The notes below the pieces were generated by a model. That model was not told the DNA's origin. It ran no database searches and was given only the letters and a program-made list of their open reading frames with translations. 64,000 bases of DNA from Pandoraea anhela (GTDB taxonomy: Bacteria; Pseudomonadota; Gammaproteobacteria; Burkholderiales; Burkholderiaceae), in the NCBI RefSeq assembly GCF_902459655.1, contig NZ_CABPSB010000002.1, positions 124,001 to 188,000 on the forward strand, written 5' to 3'. Numbering within the stretch: the stretch's first letter is position 1; each line of letters begins with the position of its first letter. A program made the translations under genes and the position numbers. Shown piece after piece: positions 1-7,204 of this stretch.

Positions 1-255
1 CCAGATGCACTCGTAGGTCGGCGCCAGTCCCGTCGCGCGGAAGACCTTGCAATCGCCGCCCGGGACCGAATACGTCGCCTGATAACTTTCACCGCGGTCG
101 TTCTTGGCGACGAGCGGGCCGGTGACGTCCTCAAAACCGGTTTGCGCGCTCTTGGCCAGCAGGAGGATGCCCTCGCACTGCTCGGCCGCGAACGCCGACT
201 GCGCTGCGCACAGGCAAGCCAGCATGGCCCATCGTTGTAGAGATTTCGTTGACAT
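1..255 (-). CDS. Exported hypothetical protein (3' end cut by window)
   Basis: Reading leftward from an ATG at 255-253, an open frame of 85 codons runs off the window start without a stop. The N-terminus is a clear Sec signal peptide: MSTKSLQRW, then a hydrophobic stretch, with likely cleavage after AAQSAFA. The mature part begins AEQCEGILLLAKSAQTGFED and carries at least three cysteines (EQCEG, GGDCKV, YECIW), so disulfides are plausible. No Shine-Dalgarno is obvious before the ATG. I do not recognise the family. It is probably a small periplasmic protein; the rest of the gene is outside the window. Confidence 0.6.
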   Translation of the reverse strand, partial: MSTKSLQRWAMLACLCAAQSAFAAEQCEGILLLAKSAQTGFEDVTGPLVAKNDRGESYQATYSVPGGDCKVFRATGLAPTYECIW

Positions 256-467
256 TGTTGGAACGTTTGACTGGGGTACGGCGGCGCACGGCGTGTTTGC
301 CGGGTGGGGTTACGCCACTTCGCGACATCGCCTGGAATGGTGCCATTAGAACGCAAAGTCTGCGCTGACGAAACCACGGTCACAAGGGAAATCGTGCGTC
401 AATTCGAGTGCGCGTCTGGCCGATAGTTCGCGTTGGGGACATGGGCCGCGCTCATCTAAAAAGCCGA

Positions 468-495
468 TTGGCGCACGACGCAGGCGACCTATACT
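468..495 (+). promoter_or_regulatory. Sigma70-type promoter
   Basis: TTGGCG (468-473) and TATACT (490-495) are separated by 16 bp, which predicts a start near 502. No credible reading frame follows before a terminator-like hairpin at 639-662, so this promoter may drive a non-coding RNA. Confidence 0.45.
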
Positions 496-501
496 CGAAT
501 C

Positions 502-668
502 GCAGCGAAGCTGCATGGGTACGGCCGGGAACCCTTAGGGGTTCAGTGCGTGACGGCAATGCCTGCTGGCGCCAAGTCTCCTTGGCCCATACCATGCCGC
601 GACGGTACACGCGGCTGGCGATGCCCCGATGGGGCCTCAACCGGCGGCTTAGCCCGCCGGTTTCCGTT
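502..668 (+). ncRNA. Candidate structured small RNA, about 165 nt
   Basis: The interval lies between a good -35/-10 pair (468-495) and a GC-rich hairpin with a weak T-rich tail. Within it are several short self-complementary segments: GCAGC/GCTGC near 502-514, AACCC/GGGTT near 530-543, and GCCCC-GAT-GGGGC near 623-635. No conserved protein is readable in any frame. I could not match it to 6S, tmRNA, SRP RNA, RNase P RNA or a riboswitch class from memory. The call rests on promoter, structure and terminator only. Confidence 0.3.
639..668 (+). terminator. Hairpin terminator of candidate RNA
   Basis: AACCGGCGG (639-647) pairs perfectly with CCGCCGGTT (654-662) around a 6-nt loop and is followed by TCCGTTTG. 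The T tract is weak, so termination may be partial. Confidence 0.4.
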
Positions 669-764
669 TGGGCGCGCCGCTCTCCCGCCCTCATGCCGAC
701 GGACTAAGCGAAAGTGCGGATTTCGTCTGCCGCGCGGCTCTGCAACTATCGAATCACAAGACCA

Positions 765-815
765 ATATTCACTGGGCACTCACCTCCTGACAGTCGACGG
801 AGGGTTTGTGAATAT
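765..815 (+). promoter_or_regulatory. Nested hairpin that pairs away a ribosome binding site
   Basis: ATATTCAC (765-772) pairs with GTGAATAT (808-815). Inside it, CCTCC (783-787) pairs with GGAGG (799-803). The inner GGAGG is the best Shine-Dalgarno in the area and the outer right arm contains the GTG start at 808. Folding would therefore hide both the ribosome binding site and the start codon of a short leader frame. Confidence 0.3.
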
Positions 816-879
816 CCGTACATCGTCAGCGGTGCGCCGACTTCGGCTCACATGCGCAATCGCGCACGGCGCGGGGTAA
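808..879 (+). CDS. Possible 23-aa leader peptide
   Basis: GTG at 808 follows GGAGG (799-803) and opens a 23-codon frame (MNIRTSSAVRRLRLTCAIAH and three more residues) ending with TAA at 877-879. That is only 3 nt before the GTG proposed for the next gene, so translation of the two could be coupled. The peptide resembles nothing I know. Its case rests on the strong ribosome binding site, the spacing and the hairpin covering the site. Confidence 0.25.
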   Translation: MNIRTSSAVRRLRLTCAIAHGAG

Positions 880-882
880 GCC

Positions 883-1353
883 GTGGGACATCCCACGCCT
901 CCCGGCGGTCTTCGCCCCGACGAGCCGGACCCGGCGCCCACACCGCGTCCGACGCCGTCGAGCGGGTGCGGCGCGTCGTTTCTGATCGACGTCGTTCGCG
1001 GTCACGGCGGCACGCTGGCGCACGTACTCGGCGCGCTCGGTAAGTTTCGCCTGCGCCACGGTCATTGGCCGTCCCACATCTATCTCTACCCTGAAACGCT
1101 CGCCGCGCTGGTGCAGGATCTCACGCCGCTGGGCTTCTACCGCGTCCAGCAGCGGCTCGATGTCGCGGCCGATCTGGAGCGCGATTTGTACTGCGCCGAC
1201 GACTGCGGCAACGTTGCGATCTACCGTTTGCAGGCGGCGTCGGACCCGGCGAGCATCGACGCGGCTGCCGTCTGGCTCGGCCTCATGCTGCCCGGCTGCT
1301 CAGCGTCGGACAGCGGACTGGGGCCCTGCGCGACGCCAACACCGCCCCGCTGA
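883..1353 (+). CDS. Conserved-looking hypothetical protein, 156 aa
   Basis: The frame begins at GTG 883; the first 30 residues are Pro-rich and may be a linker or lie upstream of the real start. The central region (about residues 32-118) looks like a folded alpha/beta domain, with FLIDVVRGHGGTLAHVLGAL, then LRHGHWPSHIYLYPETLAAL, then DCGNVAIYRL. There is no signal peptide and no membrane segment. The tail is again Pro/Thr-rich. I do not recognise the family. An imperfect palindrome, GTGGGA-CA-TCCCAC, lies at the start codon itself (883-896) and could affect initiation. Confidence 0.5.
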   Translation: MGHPTPPGGLRPDEPDPAPTPRPTPSSGCGASFLIDVVRGHGGTLAHVLGALGKFRLRHGHWPSHIYLYPETLAALVQDLTPLGFYRVQQRLDVAADLERDLYCADDCGNVAIYRLQAASDPASIDAAAVWLGLMLPGCSASDSGLGPCATPTPPR

Positions 1354-1366
1354 CGACGGCCACCGC

Positions 1367-1420
1367 GATATGGCTACCGACACGGCCACGGATACGGCCA
1401 CGGATACGGCCACCGACACG
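1367..1420 (+). repeat. 12-bp tandem repeat, 4.5 copies
   Basis: Units of the form GAYACGGCCACG repeat at 1379, 1391 and 1403, with a diverged first copy (GATATGGCTACC) at 1367 and a half copy at 1415. The array lies between two genes. One plus-strand frame through it reads TDTATDTATDT, but it has no ribosome binding site and runs into no recognisable protein. Confidence 0.6.
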
Positions 1421-1602
1421 CCGGCCGCTGTCACGGAATTATCGTGTGACGCCGCTAGTCTGGCCTGCCACCGGCGAGGGTTCCGCCACCCGCCCTTCAC
1501 CCACGCCTGTGAGACCGGAAGTTCGGAATGTCCGACGCCCTGGCTGCCGTCGTATTGCAGGGAGCGCTTTTTCCTCCGCACCTTTTCCGCCGGAGAGATG
1601 TC

Positions 1603-2007
1603 ATGAACCGACTCGCGATCGTTCTGGATGGTCTGATGCTGCTCTATCTCGCGGCGGCGACCGTCGTGGGCGTGCAATCAAGCGCCCCAGACGGACACGG
1701 ACTCCTCGCCAGTGTGCTCGGCGTGCTGCTCGCGCTGCTCGTCCTCGCCCTGATTGCCGCACCTTTCTATGTCTCGCTCGTGGTCCTGGTCGCGCAGTCC
1801 GAGCGGCATCTGCGTCTGGCCGCCTGGCTGCACCGCGTGTTGCTCAGCCTCATGATCGTGTTGACGGTCTTCTCGCTGCTGGCGCGCGACACGATCGAGG
1901 TTTCAGCGCCGTTATTCGTACTGGTCGCGGTCGTTTGCATCGTCAATCTCGTCGCCTTGTCGAGACGGCGCACGCATTTCGAAACGTTTCATCTGTTTGA
2001 GCATTGA
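1603..2007 (+). CDS. Small four-helix inner-membrane protein
   Basis: The 134-aa protein is mostly hydrophobic. Membrane segments lie at about residues 4-24 (IVLDGLMLLYLAAATVVGV), 34-62, 76-96 (WLHRVLLSLMIVLTVFSLLA) and 102-121. The start at 1603 is chosen because GGAGAG (1592-1597) sits 5 nt upstream; a longer frame opens at 1528 but lacks a ribosome binding site. No family was recognised. The gene ends about 80 bp before the copper operon and could be independent of it. Confidence 0.6.
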   Translation: MNRLAIVLDGLMLLYLAAATVVGVQSSAPDGHGLLASVLGVLLALLVLALIAAPFYVSLVVLVAQSERHLRLAAWLHRVLLSLMIVLTVFSLLARDTIEVSAPLFVLVAVVCIVNLVALSRRRTHFETFHLFEH

Positions 2008-2052
2008 TAGCATCGCCGCCACAATGTTCACGATGGGGTGCCTCACTTCGAT

Positions 2053-2082
2053 TTGCGATTCGCAGGCGGGCGGTGCTAGACT
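2053..2082 (+). promoter_or_regulatory. Promoter of copper operon, possibly leaderless
   Basis: TTGCGA (2053-2058) and TAGACT (2077-2082) are separated by 18 bp. Transcription would begin at about 2089-2090, essentially on the ATG at 2090, and no Shine-Dalgarno is present. The first gene may thus be translated from a leaderless mRNA. Confidence 0.4.
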
Positions 2083-2089
2083 GCGCGGC

Positions 2090-2557
2090 ATGAATCGCTG
2101 GCGCAAACTTCTCGTGCTGATGCTGTTATGCGTGACCATGCCGTTGCAGGCCATGGCCGCGCTGCGCACGCATTGTGCGCCCGGAACGTCTGCGAGTTCG
2201 ATGTCGATGTCGATGGCCGCCACCGTCGTGCAAGGCGACACGGCGGCCATGAGGGAAATGCATCACGCAACGATGGGTTCGGACGCGATGGACGCCATGC
2301 ACCATCACGACGACGTCGGCACAACCGCAATGAGCGGCGACGCCCATGCGGCGTCTCAGGATTCGCAAAGCGCGTATAGCCATCACAGCAGTTGCTCCGC
2401 CTGTGCCGCGTGCGTCGTGTGCACGGCGCTGCCGCCGAACCTCGTGTTGCGTTTGCCGGACGCCCAACCGTCCACGGCCATCCCTTTCCTGCGCACGTCG
2501 GCCACGAGCGCCGTCGTCGCCGTTCTCGAACGTCCCCCCAAAGCCTTCGTCGCCTGA
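2090..2557 (+). CDS. His/Met-rich periplasmic copper-homeostasis protein
   Basis: The 155-aa protein starts MNRWRKLLVLMLLC, a signal peptide with likely cleavage after LQAMAA. The mature region is packed with potential copper ligands: SMSMSMAA, MREMHHATMGSDAMDAMHHHDD, then a cluster HSSCSACAACVVC near residues 110-122. The ending RPPKAFVA resembles the small DUF2946/CopL-type proteins that lie next to copper-resistance genes; this family link is by resemblance only. The start at 2090 follows the promoter and signal peptide; an in-frame codon at 1997 would add an unlikely N-terminus. It is the first gene of the operon to 6982 and probably buffers periplasmic copper. Confidence 0.65.
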   Translation: MNRWRKLLVLMLLCVTMPLQAMAALRTHCAPGTSASSMSMSMAATVVQGDTAAMREMHHATMGSDAMDAMHHHDDVGTTAMSGDAHAASQDSQSAYSHHSSCSACAACVVCTALPPNLVLRLPDAQPSTAIPFLRTSATSAVVAVLERPPKAFVA

Positions 2558-2818
2558 CGGCCCTGCATCGGGTCGTACGCCGTGTCGGCATCAACCCATG
2601 CCGCAAGCGTTCGCACCGGATGCTCGCCGTCTCCGTTCCCCCGTCGGACTGACCTGACGCACTGTCCTGCGACCGGCTGACGTACGCCTGTATGCCCGTA
2701 CGCCTGTCGCCTGTGCCACGAGTCCGTCTGCCAGATGAACATGCGACGCCGGACGGTGTGCGAGCCATTGGCGCCGCGCGCCGCGATGTCCGGCATCGCC
2801 AGCACGACGAGTCTTTCG

Positions 2819-3388
2819 ATGACGTTTCTCTCCTTACAACGGCACGCATGGTGTGTGCCGATCGCGCTATCGCTATGGGGCGCGGGCGCCGCGCCCGCCA
2901 TCGGCGCGCAGAGTGCAGCACCGCCGCCGGACGCGACCGATCCGGCATCTCCCGACGCCCCCGTCGGCGCGCTTCCCGACGGCGTGTTGCACGACTTCGC
3001 CCGACCGGCGCTGTCCGTCGCCACCGGCGACTGGCGTGCGATCAATGCCAGTGTGTCCGGTGCCGGACATGCCGGCATGGGCCACGCGATGTCGATGCCG
3101 ATGTCGATGCCCATGACGCCGGCTTCCGGCGCAACGGCCCCCGCAATGTCCGGGCACGAGGCGATGGGGCACGCCATGCCCATGACGCCGGCTTCCGGTG
3201 CGGCGGCCCCCGCAATGTCCGGGCACGAGGCAATGGGGCACGCCATGCCCATGACGCCGGCTTCCGGCGCAGCGGCCCCCGCAATGTCCGGGCACGAGGC
3301 AATGGGGCACGCCATGCCCATGACGCCGGCCTCCGGTGCAGCGGACGATCCGCATGCGGGCCACGCCATGCAAGGAGGCGTACGATGA
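2819..3388 (+). CDS. Secreted Met/His-rich repeat protein (metal sponge)
   Basis: After a signal peptide (MTFLSLQRHAW then a hydrophobic run ending PAIGA) and a Pro/Ala-rich linker, the second half is a tandem array of a 23-residue unit, GHEAMGHAMPMTPASGAAAP plus AMS. Three near-identical copies are flanked by partial ones, with an opening MSMPMSMPM stretch. His and Met spaced two to four residues apart are typical copper(I) ligands. Starts at 2735 and 2786 are also in frame; 2819 gives the most normal signal peptide. The stop TGA at 3386-3388 overlaps the next ATG (ATGA). An ordered fold seems unlikely; copper binding is inferred from composition and operon. Confidence 0.6.
   Translation: MTFLSLQRHAWCVPIALSLWGAGAAPAIGAQSAAPPPDATDPASPDAPVGALPDGVLHDFARPALSVATGDWRAINASVSGAGHAGMGHAMSMPMSMPMTPASGATAPAMSGHEAMGHAMPMTPASGAAAPAMSGHEAMGHAMPMTPASGAAAPAMSGHEAMGHAMPMTPASGAADDPHAGHAMQGGVR
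3141..3347 (+). repeat. 69-bp in-frame coding repeat, 3 copies
   Basis: Copies begin at 3141, 3210 and 3279 and differ at only a few positions. Each encodes 23 residues of the Met/His-rich protein. Such close identity suggests recent expansion, and the length is a multiple of three, so copy number can change without a frameshift. Confidence 0.8.
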
Positions 3389-5046
3389 TCAGCGCGCTTT
3401 CATTGCCGCTCGCACCGTCCGCGACGCCGGTCACACGGCGCGCCGCAGAACCGAAAAAACGGTTGCGGCGCCGGACCCCACTCGTACTGGCGGCACTTGC
3501 CGTGCTCGCGCTGTCGGGCTGCGCGACGTTCAGCGACGACGGCGGCTTCAAACCTGTCGCCGACGCAACGCAACAACGCCTCGGCAAACCGGCTGTATGG
3601 GCACGCGACGACGCCACCGCGCAGGCGCTCGCGAAAGAGCGCGACGACTTGCTCGCTCGTCCGCTCGACATGGACGCCGCCGTTCGCCTTACGCTGCTCA
3701 ACCATCGAGGTTTGCAGGCGACCTATGCAGAACTCGGCATTGCCGAGGCTTCGCTGGTGCAGGCCGGACGCCTGCCCAATCCGCGCTTCGCGTTCCAGCG
3801 CGTTCAGGGCGGAGGCGACGTCAGCATCGAGCGCACGTGGGGCATCGACTTCGTCCGTGTGCTGACGATGCCGCTCGCCTCCCGTGTCGAGGCACGCCGC
3901 TTCGCACAGGTGCAGGCGCAGGTGACGCAGGCCGTCGTCGAACAGGCAACGCTCACCCGGCGCGCCTGGATCGAAGCGGTCGCGGCGCAGGAGCGCGTGC
4001 AGATCCTCGAACAGACCAGCCTCGCGACGCAAGCCGCCAGCGAACTCGCCGACGGCATGGCGCGCGCAGGCAACTTCAGCGCAATGCGCCGCACGCAGGA
4101 GAATCTCGTCTACGCAGACACGGCCACGCGTCTCGCCCGCGCCCGCGAGCAAGCCAACGGGGCGCGCGAGCAACTGGCGCGACAGATGGGGCTATGGGGT
4201 CAGCAACTCGGCTTCACCTTGCCCGCGCGTTTGCCCGAGATGCCACGCACGCGTCCTGCATGGCCTGACGCCGAAGCGCAGGCGATCCGCGAACGCGCCG
4301 ATGTTCGTGCCGCACGCGTCGCGCTCGACGCCACTGCGAGCGACCTTGGGCTGACGCGCGTCACACGGTTCGTCAACGTGCTCGACACGGCCTATCGCAA
4401 CAACAGCGCGACCGGTTCGCCCAGCGAGCACGGCTACGAAATCTCGCTGGAGGTGCCACTGTTCGACTGGGGCTCGACGCGTGTGGCCGGCGCCGAGGCC
4501 CGCTATCGCCAAAGCCTCGACCGTCTGGCGGATGTTGCCGTGGCCGCGCGCGCGGACGTCAGGACGCGTCGTGCCCAGACCCTGGCGGCATGGGACATTG
4601 CCGAGCACTACCGCACGACCATTCTGCCGATGCGCCAGCGCGTGTCCGACGAGTGGCTGCTGCGCTACAACGGCATGCTCGCCAGCGTCTTCGATCTGCT
4701 GACGGACGCGCGCGAGCAGCGCGATACGGTGCTCGGTTATATCGACGCCACATCCGATTACTGGCTTGCAGACACCGCATTTCGCGAAAGCGTCGGGGGC
4801 GGCGAGCCGGTCGCATCGACCTTGACGGCATCGCCCGCTCCGTCGTCGTCGGCGGCGGCGGCGGCATCGGCATCGGCATCATCAGCGTCATCGGCGACAG
4901 CGCCCGCTTCCTCGGCCACGTCCGGGGCCTCGGCTGCGCCTGCGCAAACGCCGCCCACCACACCTGTCACACCTGTCACACCTGCCGCACCTGCCGCGAC
5001 ACCCGCGCAACCCTCACAATCCCACCAACACGGAGGTGGCGCATGA
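3385..5046 (+). CDS. TolC/CusC-type outer-membrane efflux lipoprotein
   Basis: The 553-aa protein has an N-terminal lipoprotein signal ending LALSGCATF (lipobox LSGC), then two TolC-like repeats: VRLTLLNHRGLQATYAELGIAEA near residue 100 and the helical RADVRAARVALDATASDLGLTRV near 310, with the beta-strand piece EISLEVPLFDWG near 355. It should form a trimeric outer-membrane channel. AAGGAGG (3372-3378) fixes the start at 3385, inside the previous gene's stop. Unusual features are a disordered tail of about 80 residues of Ala/Ser/Pro/Thr ending SHQHGGGA, and the absence of any RND pump or membrane-fusion gene nearby. The copper operon context suggests a role in copper tolerance. Confidence 0.8.
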   Translation: MISALSLPLAPSATPVTRRAAEPKKRLRRRTPLVLAALAVLALSGCATFSDDGGFKPVADATQQRLGKPAVWARDDATAQALAKERDDLLARPLDMDAAVRLTLLNHRGLQATYAELGIAEASLVQAGRLPNPRFAFQRVQGGGDVSIERTWGIDFVRVLTMPLASRVEARRFAQVQAQVTQAVVEQATLTRRAWIEAVAAQERVQILEQTSLATQAASELADGMARAGNFSAMRRTQENLVYADTATRLARAREQANGAREQLARQMGLWGQQLGFTLPARLPEMPRTRPAWPDAEAQAIRERADVRAARVALDATASDLGLTRVTRFVNVLDTAYRNNSATGSPSEHGYEISLEVPLFDWGSTRVAGAEARYRQSLDRLADVAVAARADVRTRRAQTLAAWDIAEHYRTTILPMRQRVSDEWLLRYNGMLASVFDLLTDAREQRDTVLGYIDATSDYWLADTAFRESVGGGEPVASTLTASPAPSSSAAAAASASASSASSATAPASSATSGASAAPAQTPPTTPVTPVTPAAPAATPAQPSQSHQHGGGA

Positions 5047-6389
5047 CCTCGCGCCGACGATTCCTGCGTGACGCCAGCCTCGCCGTCATGGGCGCGGCCG
5101 CCGTCGAACGCACCAGCCTTGCCGCACTACCGGACGCCGCAACCCGCGACGACGCCAGCACCGCAAAACCGCTCGCCCCGCCCAACGGCCGTCCGTACCG
5201 CCCTGTCGTCACGCTCAACGGCTGGACATTGCCGTGGCGCATGCGCAATGGCGTCAAGGAATTCCACCTCGTGGCCGAACCCGTCGTGCGTGAAATCGCA
5301 CCGGGCATGCAGGCGAACCTTTGGGGCTACAACGGCCAAAGCCCCGGGCCGACCATCGAAGTGGTCGAAGGCGACCGCGTACGCCTTTACGTCACCAACA
5401 AGCTTCCCGAAGCGACGAGCGTGCACTGGCATGGTCAGCGCTTGCCCAACGGCATGGACGGCGTCGCGGGACTCAATCAGCGTGCGATCGCGCCGGGCCA
5501 GACATACGTGTACGAGTTCGAAGCCAAGCGTCCCGGCACATTCATGTATCACCCGCACGCCGACGAGATGATGCAAATGGCGATGGGCATGATGGGTTTC
5601 TGGGTAACGCACCCGAAAGATCCGTCGTTCCTGCCGGTCGATCGGGATTACGTGTTCCTCATCAACGCCTACGCCATCGATCCCGGCACGCGCACGCCCC
5701 GCGTGAACGAGATGACGGACTTCAGTCTCTGGACGTGGAACAGCCGCGCGTTTCCGGGCATCGATCCCCTGGTCGCCCGACAGGGGGACCGGGTTCGGAT
5801 TCGAATCGGCAATCTCACGATGACGAATCACCCGATCCATCTGCACGGACACGAATTCAAAGTGACGGGCACCGACGGCGGGTGGGTCCCACCCGGCGCG
5901 CAATGGCCGGAAGTGACGACCGATGTCGCCGTGGGTCAGATGCGCGCCATCGAGTTCGACGCCACCGAACCCGGCGACTGGGCCTTCCACTGCCACAAGT
6001 CGCACCACACCATGAACCCGATGGGGCACGACGTGCCCACCATGCTCGGTGTGAATCAGCGCGAGATCGCCACGAAGATCGCGCGCATCATTCCCGATTA
6101 CATGACCATGGGCGCGACGGGCGCTTCGATGAACGGCATGGAAATGCCGTTGCCCGAAAACACGCTGCCGATGATGACCGGCACCGGCCCGTACGGTCCC
6201 ATCGAAATGGGCGGCATGTTCACCACCCTGAAAGTGCGGCAAGACCTGCCGCGCGACAGTTATCGCGATCCCGGCTGGTATCGCGCGCCACGCGGCTCCG
6301 TCGCGAGCCCGTGGCAAGGCAGCACTTCAGCGTTACCCTCTACCTATCGTCAGCCCGCCAGCACGAGCAAAACCGGAGTCAAATCATGA
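5043..6389 (+). CDS. Two-domain multicopper oxidase (CopA/laccase-like)
   Basis: The 448-aa protein carries a Tat signal (SRRRFLRDAS at 3-12), so it is probably folded with copper before export. All four His-X-His motifs are present: HWHG at 128-131, HPH at 170-172, HPIHLHG at 263-269 and HCH at 316-318, followed by H322 and M327 as type-1 copper ligands. Only about 190 residues separate HWHG from HCH, so the usual middle cupredoxin domain is missing. About 120 residues follow the HCH motif, including a Met-rich stretch (MNGMEMP, MMTGTGPYG, MGGMF). The ATG overlaps the preceding stop (ATGA). Likely role: oxidation of Cu(I) in the periplasm; the substrate is inferred. Confidence 0.85.
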   Translation: MTSRRRFLRDASLAVMGAAAVERTSLAALPDAATRDDASTAKPLAPPNGRPYRPVVTLNGWTLPWRMRNGVKEFHLVAEPVVREIAPGMQANLWGYNGQSPGPTIEVVEGDRVRLYVTNKLPEATSVHWHGQRLPNGMDGVAGLNQRAIAPGQTYVYEFEAKRPGTFMYHPHADEMMQMAMGMMGFWVTHPKDPSFLPVDRDYVFLINAYAIDPGTRTPRVNEMTDFSLWTWNSRAFPGIDPLVARQGDRVRIRIGNLTMTNHPIHLHGHEFKVTGTDGGWVPPGAQWPEVTTDVAVGQMRAIEFDATEPGDWAFHCHKSHHTMNPMGHDVPTMLGVNQREIATKIARIIPDYMTMGATGASMNGMEMPLPENTLPMMTGTGPYGPIEMGGMFTTLKVRQDLPRDSYRDPGWYRAPRGSVASPWQGSTSALPSTYRQPASTSKTGVKS

Positions 6390-6982
6390 TTCGTTCGCAC
6401 ATCGCTTCGCCCGCCACCTCGCCGATCGCCGCCGACGTGACCTCACCTTCTGACTCGCCGGTCGGAAGGGGCGCCTCGTCACGTCGCCAGTTCCCCAACG
6501 CCACCGTGCTGCTCGGCGCGGCAATGCTTGCGCTCGTCGGTTTTGCCAAGCCCGCGCTCGCCGACGAGGCGCACGCCATGCACATGCAGCACGGCCACGG
6601 CGGTGAAGCGACCGCTATCGGTGAACCGGGGGTCGACGCCAACGCCACGCGTACCGTCGACGTCGACATGCGCGACACCATGCGCTTCTCGCCCGCCACG
6701 CTCACCGTCAAACGGGGTGACACGGTACGCTTCGTGGTCACGAACAACGGCAAGATCCGTCATGAACTGACGCTGGGCACGGCGGCCTCGCTCGCGGAGC
6801 ACGCGAAGATGATGCAGCAGATGCCGGGCATGAGCCACGCAGAACCGAACGCCGTGACCGTCGAGCCCGGTCAGAAAAAGACACTCGTATGGCGCTTCAC
6901 CCAGGCCGGAACGGTGGACTTCGCATGCCTCGAACCGGGCCATTTCGAAGCCGGGATGAAAGGCGTGATCAACGTGCGTTGA
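6386..6982 (+). CDS. Periplasmic cupredoxin (CopI-like)
   Basis: The 198-aa protein has a long N-terminus with a signal peptide ending PALADEA, a short His/Met-rich segment (HAMHMQHGHGG), then one cupredoxin domain of about 110 residues. The type-1 copper ligands are visible: His in KIRHELTLG, then Cys, His and Met in FACLEPGHFEAGM. The ATG at 6386 overlaps the stop of the oxidase gene (ATGA), so the two proteins are probably made together and the cupredoxin could exchange electrons or copper with the oxidase. It is the last gene of the operon. Confidence 0.8.
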   Translation: MIRSHIASPATSPIAADVTSPSDSPVGRGASSRRQFPNATVLLGAAMLALVGFAKPALADEAHAMHMQHGHGGEATAIGEPGVDANATRTVDVDMRDTMRFSPATLTVKRGDTVRFVVTNNGKIRHELTLGTAASLAEHAKMMQQMPGMSHAEPNAVTVEPGQKKTLVWRFTQAGTVDFACLEPGHFEAGMKGVINVR

Positions 6983-7038
6983 GCGTTGGGCGTTGGGCGT
7001 TAAGCGTTGGGCGTTAAGCGTTGGGCGTTAAGCGTTGA
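6976..7038. repeat. 7-bp tandem repeat, 9 copies
   Basis: Heptads GCGTTGR/GCGTTAA run without interruption from the last codons of the cupredoxin gene into the intergenic space, with GCGTTGG and GCGTTAA alternating in the middle. No hairpin or T tract is seen. It may vary in length between strains. A similar heptad array of different sequence lies at 54521. Confidence 0.7.
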
Positions 7039-7204
7039 GCGTCGCGCGACGAGGGCGGCAATCCCGGGCCTGCATTTGCGGGAGGGACGCCCACGGCGTT
7101 TGCGACGCCATGTCAGGCGTGTGAGCGAGGGCGCCGAAGACATCACCCTCGCCGGTAAGCGTGACCTCGTCGTGACCTCGTTGGATGGCGGATCGTCTAC
7201 CGCT

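Noticed and set aside
502-668. Candidate RNA considered as 6S, tmRNA, SRP RNA or RNase P RNA
   Set aside because: None of the diagnostic sequences of those RNAs that I know is present.
1997-2089. Upstream extension of the first copper protein
   Set aside because: It would put about 30 non-signal residues before a clean signal peptide and overlap the promoter.
3141-3347. 69-bp repeats considered as CRISPR or mobile element
   Set aside because: They are in-frame coding repeats with no spacers, inverted ends or transposase.
2692-5046. One very long frame covering the repeat gene and the TolC gene
   Set aside because: Only the part from 3385 encodes the TolC protein; the upstream part is the Arg/His-rich shadow of the Met/His repeat gene.
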